From contig WACJ01000375.1 in the NCBI GenBank assembly GCA_008973525.1, positions 202,004-266,003 on the forward strand: DNA of 64,000 nt, read 5' to 3'. The notes under the pieces are model-generated. The model was given only the letters and a program-made list of their open reading frames with translations, ran no database searches and had not been told where the DNA came from. Source of the DNA: Stenopsyche tienmushanensis (Eukaryota; Arthropoda; Insecta; Trichoptera; Stenopsychidae). The translations under genes were made by a program, and so were the position numbers. Positions 24,084 to 36,000 of this stretch are shown here, piece after piece (within the stretch, counting starts at the first letter, position 1; every line of letters begins with the position of its first letter).

Positions 24084-24896
24084 ATGGTCTTTTTTAGAAG
24101 CACATTAATCTCACCTAAAAATTATCCAAAAAAAGTATTGGGATTTAATCGACACATACTTGTACTTGAAAAAAAAAGACAGGACAGAATAGTAATATCA
24201 GGACGACAGGACAGGACGAAAAAAGCACAGGGAAGGAATTTGGATACCGCACGAACTTTCACAAGCAAGCAACGAATAACAATTTGAGCATCGCTATTGT
24301 CAAGACACGAAACAGATTCATTTTTAAGGATTATTACTAATGACGAAACATGGATCTTATATAAAATCCTAAATAATGGCTTTCCAAGAACCAAGTACCT
24401 GTTTTTATCCCTAAAGCGAAATTGACCATAAAAAAGGTCCACCTTTGCGTTTGATGGGACGTTATTGGCGTCATATATTATGAGTTGTTAAAACCAAGAG
24501 AAACAATTACCGCAGAGTTCTATTGTGCTCAACTAAGTAGATTAAAAGCGGAGTTACTGAAAAAACGTTCAGGTGAACAATCAAAGAAGAATTTTGCAAC
24601 ACGACAAAGCCAGACCACATGCGGCGCGGATCACGCAGGAAAAAATCAGGGAGCTTGATTTCCAAGTTTTGCAGCATCCACCATACTCACCCGAAATTGC
24701 ACCCTCCGATTACCATCTTTTCAGATATTTAGAAATCTCAATTATAAATAAAACTTTAATTTCTTTTGATAGTATAAAAAATTAAATAGACTCATTCTTC
24801 TACTAAAAACTAGCAGTTCTACAAAAAAAAAGGATTAAAAAATTGCCTAAACTATGGAAGAAGGTCATTGAAAACAATGGAAATTATTTTATTGAA
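24084..24896 (+). mobile_element. Mariner-family transposase pseudogene, decayed D,D34D
   Basis: Fragments in order: WIPHELSQ near 24240; then TNDETWI around 24338-24360 with the first catalytic Asp; YELLKPRETITAEFYCAQLS near 24479; and a 70-codon stretch at 24573-24785 with LQHDKARPH (second Asp), PPYSPEIAPSDYHLF (third Asp) and exactly 34 residues between the two. LPKLWKKVIENNGNYFIE then closes the protein at about 24896. The middle section spans several frames and stops. The GETITAE-like and PHEL motifs match the animal mariner branch related to the SETMAR transposase. The 5' end is poorly preserved and no terminal inverted repeats were found. All three Asp codons survive, but the gene cannot be translated in one frame. 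Confidence 0.8.
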
Positions 24897-26550
24897 TAAT
24901 ATTGTATTCCAATTATTTAAATAGTTTTTTTGTTTGTAAAAAAGATTATTATTTCTTTCCGCTTTACCTAATATAATATGACCTTTAAGATTAGCGCGAT
25001 TCATTTTAATATAATTCTATTTACGTTAAAAATGGGTATACGATCGCACTTACTATTTGTGAGGTAAATTAAAAATTCAAATTATACCTCTTTCCGATTT
25101 TTCAAGCACTCTGTCGGGATCATGGACGCGGAATAACAGTTATTGTCTAACATATTATAAACAACAGACGATGCTGTGGACTAATTACGCTTATATTGTT
25201 TTCGATCAATTATTTTTTTCAAAGGAAAAGTATCAGTGTTGTCGAATCCAAATGGAAAAAAATATTTGCTTTTATACATGTCATATGATTTGTTTTTTTT
25301 TGCTAACGAATGGTTAAATTTGAAATATAAAAAAATGTCTTTGGGAATATTATCCTTTAGATATTACAATTTTTCTTGTGAGGCTCAGCCTACCCTGGAA
25401 TTGGCAAAATTGAAAATAAAACTTCCCTCGAGAAACTAAAATTGCTTAGAGTTTTTTTAAGCGTGGTCTACCTCGAAATTAAGTGGGTTGGGAAATTGAT
25501 TTAGTCGGTGTTGTTATTCGTTTCATTTTATTTGAAGTTCTATATACGAGTAGTCCATGTAAAACTATCGTTGTCTCGGGTAGTGAAATCTCGGGTAGCT
25601 TCGGGCATCGGTTTCAAAGGGCGTCGCTAGCAGCTTGAGGGCACCACAAGAGCGACCGCACTAAAAGTCAAGTATTATCCTGAGATTAAGGAGGTGAAAA
25701 GGACTGAATTGGGTAAAGTTACTTATTAAAATTCAAACGCACTAAATCACATCTGCTCAGTAAAAAGTAATGAATGCCCTTTGAACAGCTTTGCGCTAGG
25801 CCGGGACAAAGGGAACCAAATCAAAATTTTAGCATCAGTGATTTGGTTGTATATATTTTATGCCTTATATTTCAAAGAACATCACCAATAACGGCTAATT
25901 TACGCTAATGTTTAAACAAATAAACGGCTAAATTTTAAAAAAAATGAAAGATGGATTTGAAAAATAGGTGATGGATGAGTGTAAATAATTGGAAAGAACT
26001 AATACATGCAGCAAGGAAAATACCGTATTTTAAAAATTAATAGCACAAACAGTATTGGACTTATCAGTTTAATTATTTTTTCCTCGTGTTATAGAGAGAA
26101 ATTTAAAGTTTTTCTTTAATGTGTTTTAAAAAGGTGGATTCCGTTATGTTCAACGTATTGAAATAGTTGAGTTTTGAAGTTTCTCACAAGGGTGTGGCAG
26201 GAAAACTTCATTTTTTTCACTTTAGCATGATTAAAAGATAAAAATAATATAAATACGTACACATCACCTATATTTTATCATACATGATTTTTTATAGTTC
26301 AAACAAACGATACGTCATTGAAATTCTTGTATTTTTAATTTATTTTTTACACAGTAATAATATATTTAAAATATTAGTTTCAAGCTCTTTCAACTTCCAA
26401 TACAAGATTAAAAAAATATGGTAGTTGCACTAAGAATCAAAAATTTAGAGGATTGACCAAAAAGAAAAAGCATTGATATCGAACATATCACTGAAAAAAG
26501 CATAGATAACTTTATGACTAGCAACATTTTACGATTTTTCTAGATGCTGG
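24897..26550. other. Stretch without a supported gene
   Basis: A balanced-composition patch at 25560-25700 contains CTCGGGTAG twice (about 25577 and 25593). A perfect 10-bp hairpin (AACCAAATCA at 25814-25823 with TGATTTGGTT at 25839-25848, 15-nt loop) lies just after. No gene or RNA is recognised. Confidence 0.45.
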
Positions 26551-27000
26551 TATCTTATCACAGTTTTTGAATAAAGATGTTGTCCTTGAGAGGATGACTC
26601 TGATTTTAAAGCTGCAAAGAAAATGGTCCATTGAATGCGATAGTGAATGATATTACTGAGCGTGGTGTTGCCTTAATGGAAGAATATAATAAATTAATGA
26701 CAATCATTTTTGTTGGTAAAATATTACAGAAAGAAAATTCAAATAGATACAAAAAAATCACCGCTTGTATCCTGAATATTTTTGATTTTAATATTAAAAA
26801 GTATCCTTGTTTGTAATCTAAATATACATTTTATACATAAATATTTTATATTAATAAATACAAGTTAGTAATTAATACAGTATTTTATTTTTTTAATTAA
26901 AATTCAAACCTTGGTAGCGACCCTATACATTAAAATAGTTTTGAGGATGAAAAATCAAATAAGATGTTGATCGGTCAAATTTTCCAAAAAAAAAATTTTA
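26551..27000 (+). repeat. Dispersed coding repeat remnant, copy A
   Basis: About 450 bp shared in order with 57307-57747 (roughly 75-80% by eye). Reading across frames gives SDFKAAKKMVH, then VNDITERGVALMEEYNKL (in a 61-codon ORF at 26631-26816) and a Lys-rich tail. The VND-x-x-ERGVAL-x-x-x-YN pattern recurs, from memory, in an uncharacterised protein family that is multicopy in arthropod genomes; I cannot name its function. The copy is a pseudogene: the frame breaks between the two motifs at about 26628. Confidence 0.5.
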
Positions 27001-27540
27001 CCACCGTAATTCAACTATATAATATTTGAATATTCATCAATGAACAAAAAATGCAGGTCAGAAAAATAATCTTTATTGTGGCATGTTCATGTACATGAGT
27101 CTAAGGGTAGTTCATTTCGTACATATATATTTGTGATCTTTATAAATACGTAAAATTTAATAAGCATATTGAGAAATAATATCGCTATATTTGTTTGGTT
27201 GTTGCTTGTCGTGTAACGATACAGAATAATCAATCTTCAGCTCAAACAGAATTTAGCGTAGCACTTAAACGGTTATAATCTATGCTAAATATGGATATAT
27301 CAATTCAAGCTTAACAAAAAACTTATCGGAATAATATTTAAGTATTTAATATGTGTGATATAGAACCCACCGGAACTGTGGAATAATGATTTATGAAATA
27401 TTGCATGTAATATTATTAAATACAATACGTAAAACAATAAAGGCTTTTACTCGAGAATTAATTGCTTGTATAATGTTATGAAGTAATTATTATATTTTTA
27501 TAGAATATCACTAGCTAATGCACATTTAAATATCGTATAA
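27001..27540. other. Stretch without a gene
   Basis: AT-rich; nothing supported. Confidence 0.55.
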
Positions 27541-27730
27541 CATACCTGTAGGTTGTCCCGCGTTAAGTGCTTGGACTCGTAACTCAATCATCTTGGGTTC
27601 GAATCCCACAGGAGATCCTCGCAAACACATTTTAAAAAACATATATATGCCATGAAAAACCATGTCAAAATGGTTGGTAATAATCCCATAGTAGGGATTG
27701 CTAAAAGCCACCTCAAAAAAAAAATGTAAC
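27541..27730 (+). mobile_element. tRNA-derived SINE, family 1, copy 1 (best preserved)
   Basis: A SINE starts with a tRNA-like RNA polymerase III promoter. The B box GGTTCGAATCC is intact at 27596-27606. A possible anticodon arm lies at 27571-27587 (TTGGA, loop CTCGTAA, CTCAA; CGT at the anticodon position, as in a Thr tRNA), and a T-arm-like GGG-TTCGAAT-CCC follows. The D-arm/A-box region is degenerate. Downstream is a tRNA-unrelated body ending AAAATGGTTGGTAATAATCC, then GGGATTGCTAAAAGCCACCT and an A run at 27715-27725. Two minus-strand copies at 36161 and 42441 share the head and body. It is not a working tRNA gene, because the acceptor stem cannot be closed. Confidence 0.75.
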
Positions 27731-29428
27731 GGTTGACTAACGCATAATGTAGTTTTTAAAACGACTTGTAATAACAGTTCCACAAATTTTAATGCGAGCA
27801 AATATTTTCTTAATGAAAATAAATATTTTCACCACAAGGAAATTTTCCGCAGTTTTCCACATACCCATTGACATTATGCTCCACCAATTCAACTTTTTTC
27901 TTCGCATTATTTATAGCATGTCAAGAACATTTTTTCATTTCATTCTTTACGCGATATCTTTGACGTACGAGAACTGCGTTTAACGTTTATTTACCATTCG
28001 TCATTCAACGTCATGTTATTTTATAAAGCTTATAAATTATGCCGTCAAAAAAATATTAATTATTTTTGATGAAAACGATAATATACAGTTTTGGATAAAT
28101 CAATTTTCGAAAAAATGTTTTGCATATTTTCCAAGGATGGAAAAAGTGATTGGTGAAAATATTTTTGAGGTAACATTATTTATTACTCATCTGAAGACAC
28201 CTTTGAAGCAATTTGAAAATAGATTCCAGTAATGTTCCATAATTCAAATTATTTACTAAAATTGCTAATTCAAAAACAAAAAATCTTCAAATTCTTTAAG
28301 AACACACACCAAAAATTGAAGAAGAAATTTACGATATACAAACTGACATAATCTTAAAATCGAACGGACTGACTGAACACATTTTGAATTTAGGTGACCA
28401 TAAAAAGCACTACATAAAAAGTAACTAGATGATATTTATTGTGTATTTTTCTAATGAAATTTTAATTAATCCTATTTATGTCGGCAACGAAGTGATATTT
28501 ATTTCTATCTATCATATTTATAAAATGTTGATCATTCTTAGTTTTCACAGTTACGAAGTGCTATCTAATTCTCCTATCCATAAATAAAAAAAAATTGCTT
28601 ATTTATAAGAGCATATCCACGGAATATTAGACGTTGACTTTGCTGCGTTTTTGCATCAAATTAAAAGAAACTAAAAATTATGTAAATGTTTTTGCTCATA
28701 AAAAAGAGGTCTCTATTGAGAATTCTACATTAGTATTATATATTTAAAAAATATTTTGGTCAAAATTAAAGAAAAGCATTTTTTATTATAAATAAAACGT
28801 GGTATGAGTCTTGCGATATTTGAAAAGTTATCCTTCCATCATGCTGATGCGAAATAATGAGATGTCATAGGTAGGAAAGCATCGCATACAATGCAAATTG
28901 AGAAAAGGACGTCGATCTTTATGGAAAACGGGTTCTCCTCCCGCATTCTATCCAGATGGGGTAGGCAACCCTTAACCCTAGCTTCGACGCCGTCACATTT
29001 TCACTGCCTTAGTGGTAGTAGGTCTGGCCACGTTATTTGGATGTTTGCCGGTAACGATTACATACCTCCACACTATTCTAGACCAACTCAAATATCCCGA
29101 GTATGTGTTGCGGGCATCTATCCATTTGATTATTCCTATTTCGTCCTATGGGGAATATGTGCCAGGAGCAGCCACGCCGGCTTCTTCGTGTTGGACATTG
29201 CCTATTATTTGCCGAGTATTTTTTAAAACCTCAGCGACGCTTGGAATTCTCGTGCGATGAAATTTATGTTGTAGAATCGATGGATATTAACCCTTAGCAT
29301 CCAGAATATTTTCAGCAGGCTTTGCTGCTCGCAAAATTCGAGCGTGCGTTGGAGCATTTCTGTTCAGTAATTTGCATTAAACCTTTCCTGCTTTCAATGG
29401 GAATCCATTTATTTATAAGCACGAGGGA
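27731..29428. other. Stretch with an unexplained balanced-composition patch
   Basis: Mostly AT-rich. 28890-29260 is unusually GC-rich for the window and has open frames of 111 codons (28891-29226) and 82 codons (29012-29260) on the plus strand. The second is hydrophobic (VVVGLATLFGCLPVTITYL). Neither is recognised. A minus-strand frame here is also open for long stretches, so coding direction is undecided. A short GTGACCAT fragment of the dispersed family is near 28393. Confidence 0.4.
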
Positions 29429-30125
29429 TGTTCAGAGAGTATATGCATTAGATTTTTATATTTTTTTAGAATAAATTCATTTGAAAAAATACATGATATT
29501 GTTGATACACTTGTTGACTATATTTCCATATAATCGCCATTCCATTCAATGCTTATGGTGAGCCGTGGCACAAGCTTCTTTGTGCCTCGAAGAACTTATC
29601 CGTCAGCTCCTTTCCTCACTTTAGAACCTCTTTCTGTGCCTGTTCGATGGTTGAAAATTTAATTACACCCATGTGTGCCTTTAGAGAGGTGAAAAGATGA
29701 TAATCTGAAGGTGCCAAGTCAGGGGAATATGGAGGTTGGTTCAAAACATCCCAACCAAATGAGTCCACGAGTTCCTTGGCAGTTAAGGCTGTGTGAATGC
29801 GGGCATTGGCGTATCTGATAATATTGTTGTGCATTGATGCTCTCCCCCCGAGGCTTAAATTTTATCAAAATGATGACTTTTCGATCGCAAATTGAGGCCA
29901 TGATTTTTTTGCCCAAGATTGTGGTTTTTAATTTTTTGGCTATACTTTAGATTCAGGCTTGCAATGAGTTACCCATGTTTCATCTCCAGTCACAATAGAG
30001 CTCAGAAAATTCTCACTTTCCAATTCGAGTCGCTTAAGAAACTCACGTGTGCCTTGTCTATTGACACGCTCGCACTTGGCAGGATTTCTTACCGACGTCT
30101 TTCATACAACTGAACACGTGCAACG
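29429..30125 (-). mobile_element. Mariner-family transposase pseudogene, internally deleted
   Basis: On the minus strand the protein pieces are, in order: a Lys/Glu-rich segment with REFLKRLELE; IVTGDETWVTHCKPESKV, with the first catalytic Asp near 29985; then KKIMASICDRKVIILIKF. After an apparent deletion come NIIRYANARIHTALTAKELV and PPYSPDLAPSDYHLF with the third Asp, near 29700. The last piece is a C-terminal segment resembling GIKKLVPRLTICIEWNGDYME, ending about 29510. The second catalytic Asp of the usual HDNARPH motif is Ala here (YANARIH), with the 34-residue spacing preserved, so the copy is dead independently of its frameshifts. The right end at 29429 (ACGAGGGATGTTCAGAGAG) looks like a mariner-type terminal repeat; no partner was found at the other end, suggesting 5' truncation. 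Confidence 0.78.
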
Positions 30126-30641
30126 TGTGTTTACGTGTTCTTATGATGCTCGTTTTGTCAGGATATTTTAAATAGTTTTTTTTGAAATCTATAAAAATTA
30201 GTTTGACATATACATACTTCTTAAATTTGTACTGGATCATCAGTGGATATAGCAACAATCTGGACAATGATAGATTATTGACATATCCATCTTGATTTTT
30301 AATAAATGTTTATCCGTTGAAGCCTTATGATTAATAAAATGCGTAGAATTTCACAGATTACAAATAATATATTTGATTTAAAAGGCACATCGAATCATTT
30401 GTATGCGAGCAAAACCTTCCCAAATTTACGATTTTTACTAAATATTAACATTTCAAATTATAACTTAGAGTAGCTAGTAAATATTAGAAAGTATGGATAT
30501 GTTCAAGTCATGACGTGATGAGCTGAGTAAAAAAATAATTTGATTGTGGTCGTCAAACATTCCGAACAATTATCGCAAATAATCTGCGATAATTAAGAGT
30601 TTTTCAAAGATTGAGATGTTTAAAGGCTTTATTTTTAATCA
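30126..30641. other. Stretch without a gene
   Basis: AT-rich; nothing supported. Confidence 0.55.
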
Positions 30642-30716
30642 GATTCTATACACGTGTATCGGATTCTATACACGCGTATCGGATTCTATACACGTGTATC
30701 GTATTCTATACACGTC
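30642..30716. repeat. 20-bp tandem repeat, 3.75 copies, with CACGTG palindromes
   Basis: The unit GATTCTATACACGTGTATCG occurs in tandem from 30642. Copy 2 has CACGCG, copy 4 starts TATTC and ends early at CACGTC. Each full unit centres on the palindrome ATACACGTGTAT, whose core CACGTG is the E-box bound by bHLH factors; intact cores are at 30651-30656 and 30691-30696. It may be a minisatellite with no role or a small factor-binding cluster. Confidence 0.85.
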
Positions 30717-32120
30717 CCCATTAAGATGTATTAGCATTATACGAATAATTTTATCCCACAACAAAAATCTTTAATGCGATTGCATGAAAAATTGCAATTA
30801 TAGTTTCAAATCATAACATTTTAACCAGAAAATCTCTTATAATTCGGTATAAAACTCCTATATAAAATAACAAAGAATTCTGAAAAAAATGTGTACGTAT
30901 ATTTTATTTTAGAATTCTTTTAAAATAATATAGTATTATTAAAAGTTAACAGTGAACAGTGATTATAAGTGTTGTATTACGATAAGACATCCAAGCAACA
31001 ATATGTATATGTATTATATTAGAAATTCGAACGTTTTTATGACTTTTATTTGTCATATTTGTGCTAATTTGAACGGGATATTGCGTTTCTTTTGTACTTA
31101 TTTTCTGTTTCAATATCACAATTCGTTGTTTTCATGTAAATACACAGAAAAAGTCGTCATACGTCTTTTAGTTACATTGTACTTTGTTCAAAATCTGCCC
31201 GATAAAGACGTTACGACACAGAATCTTCGCAGTTTCTTCTCCGTTCCCCACACATTTATCATCCCACGAAATCTTTTATTTTATTTCTTTCGTATATTTT
31301 TGAATTCCATTCACATTTTGCTCGTTATTTCTCTTGTAATATCATTATCGCCGATTCGCACATATTTATTTTTATGCTGAAATCTCTTCTGCGTCTGAAA
31401 TTTTCAACTGCGGCAGTCAAAAAACTAATTTACCCCTATAAAACTAGGAATTTGATGCAATATTTCATATTCTTTAATGACTCTTAGTTCGCATAAAAAT
31501 GGCGGATGAGTCTGAAAGCATAAAAACATCGCTTCCCGATCGGATATCAAGACTAATAAATCAAGAGATAGTAATTGTTTTCAGAATGAAAACATTCCGC
31601 ATGAAAAATAACTTTTATTGGCTTAGATAACATGTAAAAATTTCATTAAGGAATGCATTTTTATCGATGCACTTTTTAAAGCTCTATGTATTCATTAGTA
31701 GTTGATTGTATATCCGTAAATAATATTGAATGATCATCAGGGAGGACAAGAATTTCTTACATTTCTCTTACAAAAATATGTTAAAATTACTTGACGGATT
31801 CCCCAATGATCCCCAAAAAACAACAACTACAATGAATTTAGAGTCCACCATGAGTGATGCCACTCTGATATCCAGACATAAAACATTAACATTGCTTCAG
31901 TTTTTTTTAAACTGTAAAGCTATAAATTTATTAAAGTCATTTTTAAAAACCTGTTCTTGTGATTCTACATTTTTGTCCATATTCTCAAAAAAATCGAAAT
32001 AATTTGCCTTGCAGCCAAGAATATCCAATATATTAGCAAAGATGTAACAGCAGGTTTCGCATTAATTTGTTGAAAATAAAACCCATTGTATGTATATTTG
32101 TTATTTATAGTGATGTCCAT
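30717..32120. other. Stretch without a supported gene
   Basis: Holds a 142-codon plus frame (30952-31380), one of the longest in the window, rich in Phe/Leu/Ile and without recognisable motifs. There is also a 43-codon frame starting AAAAATGGCGGATGAG at 31499, whose start context and first 25 codons look gene-like (MADESESIKTSLPDRISRLI) but which ends at 31630 without a clear splice site. Neither is supported enough to call. Confidence 0.4.
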
Positions 32121-33007
32121 TTGTCACAATATTTATCACAATAGTACGGAGCCCCGATATGGCATGAGTCGCTCAGATATGAAAGCTATAGAAGGAAGCT
32201 GGCCGGGTCCAGCGGCAGGGAGCGCTCCGAGTCACCGCAGCATACAGAACTGTATATAAAGAAGCGGTGCTCGTGATCGCTGGAATACCCCCGCTGGACC
32301 TCCAAGCAAAGAAGAGGGCCTTGGACTACGCAGGTCCTAAAAGTCGCAATGAACATGACCTGAAACTGAGGGAAGCCTGACAACGGAGATGGGATCAGTC
32401 CAGCAAGGGAAGATGGACTCATTGACTTATCCCGGTCATAAGTCGGTGGAGGGCCCGGGAACACGGTGAAACAACCTACCACTTGACGCAGGTGTTCACT
32501 GGGCATGGATGCTTCGGTGCGTACCTGAAGCGGATTGGCAAAGAACCATCCGCTACGTGCCAACACTGCCAAGCGGAGGTCGACGACGCAGAGCAGACGC
32601 ATCATTGGCTGTGAGGCTTGGGCACCCCAGAGAAAACTGCTGAAACAAGCACTCGGGGTGGCCGAGCTCAACTTTGACAACATGCTCCACAGCATGATAG
32701 AAAGAAAGAGGAACTGGGACCTTTGGCGCGAATACGTAGAAGAGATACTCAGCGCCAAAGAGGGCAGTGAAAGAGAGAGACGCAGAGAGCAACAGCCTCT
32801 CCAACAATAGAATAGGGCCAATCACCTAAGGCCAGACTACCTGTCCTCCTGAAGCAATGTGGAAAACAATACCAGGGGGACAGAGAAGGACAAGGGGGAG
32901 GTTTAGTGGGTAGGCACGACCGATCAATCGTGAATCCTACACTACCCAGATTCTCTGGATGTGTTGTGAAGATTCCTCGCCCACAGGAAAAAAAATTGTC
33001 ACAATAT
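32121..33007 (+). mobile_element. R1-like LINE, 5'-truncated, with 12-bp target-site duplication
   Basis: The insert (32133-32995) is flanked by identical TTGTCACAATAT (32121-32132 and 32996-33007) and ends in GGAAAAAAAA, as expected for target-primed reverse transcription. Coding remains are the C-terminal part of the second ORF. One frame from 32207 gives ALRVTAAYRTV, then EAVLVIAGIPPLDLQAKKRA. After a shift come TYHLTQVFTGHGCFGAYLKR, and a zinc-knuckle-like CQHC with D-D-A-E-x-T-H-H. A third frame ends RKRNWDLWREYVEEILSAKE before a stop at 32808. These motifs are those of the R1/Jockey group of non-LTR retrotransposons. The 3' untranslated part contains TTTAGTGGGTAGGCACGACC. No reverse transcriptase catalytic core remains and at least two frameshifts break the ORF. 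Confidence 0.88.
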
Positions 33008-36000
33008 AAGATTAAAAGAGTATTATTACAAAAATGATTATTTTGTGTGGTTAGCAATTACACTTTTAAAAACACATATACGCTAAGAAATCGATGTCAA
33101 AATGGTAATGAATGGCAATTAAAGTGAAAATCCCATTTTTAAAATTATACATATAATTCGTTAATCATTAGCGCCTGCGTTATCGCTTACATTAAAGAAA
33201 ATAACACAAAATTAGTGATATTATGCGCTCTCTCGTCCAAATTTAATCGACCAATATGAAATACAGTCGATTTATGTGGAAAACCGAAATTTTCGTGTAT
33301 TTTAAGTCCAAAATATAATTCTGTATTTTTAAGAAAATGATGAAATTAATCTTAAAATAAATGTTTTTGTTATTTAAAAATATTGAAGTAGTCTATTGAG
33401 CGATTCACAATAAAAACATGAAATATCTTGCGATCGATTGCCATTCTATGAATATGTTAATATAATTTCTAAATGTAGCTTGGGATATAGGGATGGCTTT
33501 ATAACGTAATAAATGTTTTATCGAATATCTATTAGTTTTTGATTCCGCATAAAACCCACCGTGCACTGATTCGTTTATTATTTGATAATTTATAGCCAAT
33601 CGTTGCCAATTGTGCGAGTTCCTTTATATTTAAACGCAGATTAGTTGTAATCCTTCAACAAAATTATTTCCTGTGAAACTTTAGTCGATCATTTATATTT
33701 TCGGAATTGAAGTTTAAGATTAAGTTAGAGGCATGAATTAAACTATGTATGCTATCGGAAAATCAATTAAATGTAGTATGTTTCATTTGGAGAAAGTTTT
33801 GCGCATTTCAGTAACACCCCCGCCCTCAAAGCAATATATATAATTAAGGCGAGATATTCTGCAGAGTAATACAGGCGTTATCAGTGAGGCCTATTATATG
33901 TATTTACGTAATGTGAATTAGTTATTCGGGTGTCCAAGGCCGCAAATGGCTAAGGTATAATAAATTAGAGACAATATTAATTAGCGATATGCGCTTAATG
34001 AATATGCATAGGTTTTATTGTGTTCTTTTGCCGAGACTGTTAGCTTTATTACTTCATTTGTGTGGAAATTAGAGGTGGTTGAGGCTGGGGTGCAGCGGCT
34101 GCCTATTTACTCCCTGGGGGTCCTACCTATTTGCTACCCACCTACCCTAACCGACCTTCCTTTCTATCTACTTATTTTCCTTTGTATATTCTACCTTCAT
34201 TTGAGCGGCACATTTCACTTGCTTTGACACTTTTCGCGCGTACACGATTATGTTGTACGATCACGCCAAAAGATAAACCTTTGTAATAATGAATGTACAA
34301 GTGTATACAGAACAAGACTAAAAATCATTTTTGATATTCGGAATTTATCCGACACCTTATGTGTACAAACGTGTTCCATTTTTAAGCAGAAAATCCAATA
34401 TATTGGAAGCTTAAATTTAAGAAATTCAAGAATAGTCTCACTTTATTTTGTATGGAGTCTACTGGAAATACAGAAAGCAATGTGTAAAAACTAGTAGGTA
34501 TTCGTAGAATTGATCTTAAATTTTCATCCGGTATTTGTGACATAATTTTGTTATTAGTATTGTTCGCTTTAGGAATTAAAGTTTCCCATGAGTATGTAAA
34601 ATCAAAGAATTTCAAATATTTATGTGCGTTATACAGAAGTTTTTTTTTTAGATATTCCATTAGTTGGTGCATCATTAATACTAAAATGATATGGTTGTCT
34701 TACTAAAGATACATTTTCAGAAAATGCCAATTTTTTTTGTTTCATTTTTACGCATAAAATCAGCATATTTCAAGTTTATGTGTAAGATTAAAAGGTGAGC
34801 TAGTTATTTATGTTGTAATTGTTATAAAAATAACTTGAGTTTTCTTGTAAGCGATGTAATATTTGTACATACATAAATCAAAAATAAATAGTTCTTCTAT
34901 TCGTTTTTTTGAAATTTTTGGTGTCGTTTGAAGTGCAATCTATTAAACATGCACGTTGTAATTGGAAAAATTCGGTAACATGTTAATTCCAATTTGAAAG
35001 AATTTCCATTTTGCCGCACTAAAGTATATCAAATATGAACGAAGCATTTTGTCGCGTTGTAAATATGTTTTTTAATTAAACTTTTTCAATTTATTCATTA
35101 CTTCTTGAGGCTATTATTTTAATGTTGTGTTTTCATTACGACAAAACAGCAGCTTTTATGACCGCTCGTACTTTCGATAAAATTAAAAATGATATCAAAA
35201 CGACTGAGGTAGGTAAATATTGAGCCTGACGGGGAAAACTCCATATTTGTAATTAGAAAATAGCAGTGGACCTCAATTTATTGCCCTTTCTCTGTTTTAC
35301 TTTAGGAGAAGTAGCTATCGCCAGGGACGCGCAGCTTAATCACAGAGAGAAGACGGTCACAAAAAATATATTTTAAATTAACGGTCGGAATTTTCAATTA
35401 ACAAATAATGAACAAGGACCTCTTTTGATTTGAGCTATTTATTTTTAGTAACCCCCCCCCCCCTCACCCATTGGCGGACCATTTCAGAGACAAAGAGTGA
35501 GTTATTCGCGAGAAGTCTTAAGACTTAAGGGTCTTTGAAGGACCCCGCCATAAATAAGGCTTCGGTCTATTGCTTTAGTACAACGGGAAATATTTTCACT
35601 CTCGTCTCCCACTTTTCTGGAAATTCGATAAAGATCCAAAATTATACTCGGAGGAAACATTTTTTCTTTCTCCATGAGTGCTTCCTCCGCTGTATCTTTA
35701 TTCCCCTACGTACGTACAATACTTATGTAAATTCTACTTTAGGCAGCGCACAGAGTTGAGCTCAGATATTTACTCCACTCCTTAATGCGGAGAGGGTGTA
35801 AAGAGGGTTCTGGGAGAGAAAAGGGGAAAATATTAGCATCATTTTGTATCGATCCCGAGGTTATTGGATATGACGTTCGGTTCAGTTCAACCCAAAGTGG
35901 AGTGCAAAGGAGGGTGAGAGAACAATGTAAAAAAAAAACTACTCAGTCTACAATGTATTTGAAGTTAATAAAGACATCTCGTTAAAAAACATCAACCAAT

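Noticed and set aside
27571..27620. A real tRNA gene (Thr-like, CGT)
   Set aside because: B box and anticodon-like arm are present, but the acceptor stem does not close and the D-arm is degenerate; matching copies at 36161 and 42441 share a long non-tRNA body, so it is a SINE.
30642..30716. CRISPR array
   Set aside because: The units are directly adjacent with no spacers; the genome is eukaryotic, and this is a plain tandem repeat.
30952..31380. 142-codon plus-strand ORF as a membrane protein
   Set aside because: Hydrophobic residues are expected from T-rich DNA, and there is no motif, conserved start context or support from composition.
32186..32821. 211-codon minus-strand ORF
   Set aside because: It is the antisense of the R1-like LINE; the plus-strand frames carry clear family motifs and the target-site duplication and A tail fix the orientation.
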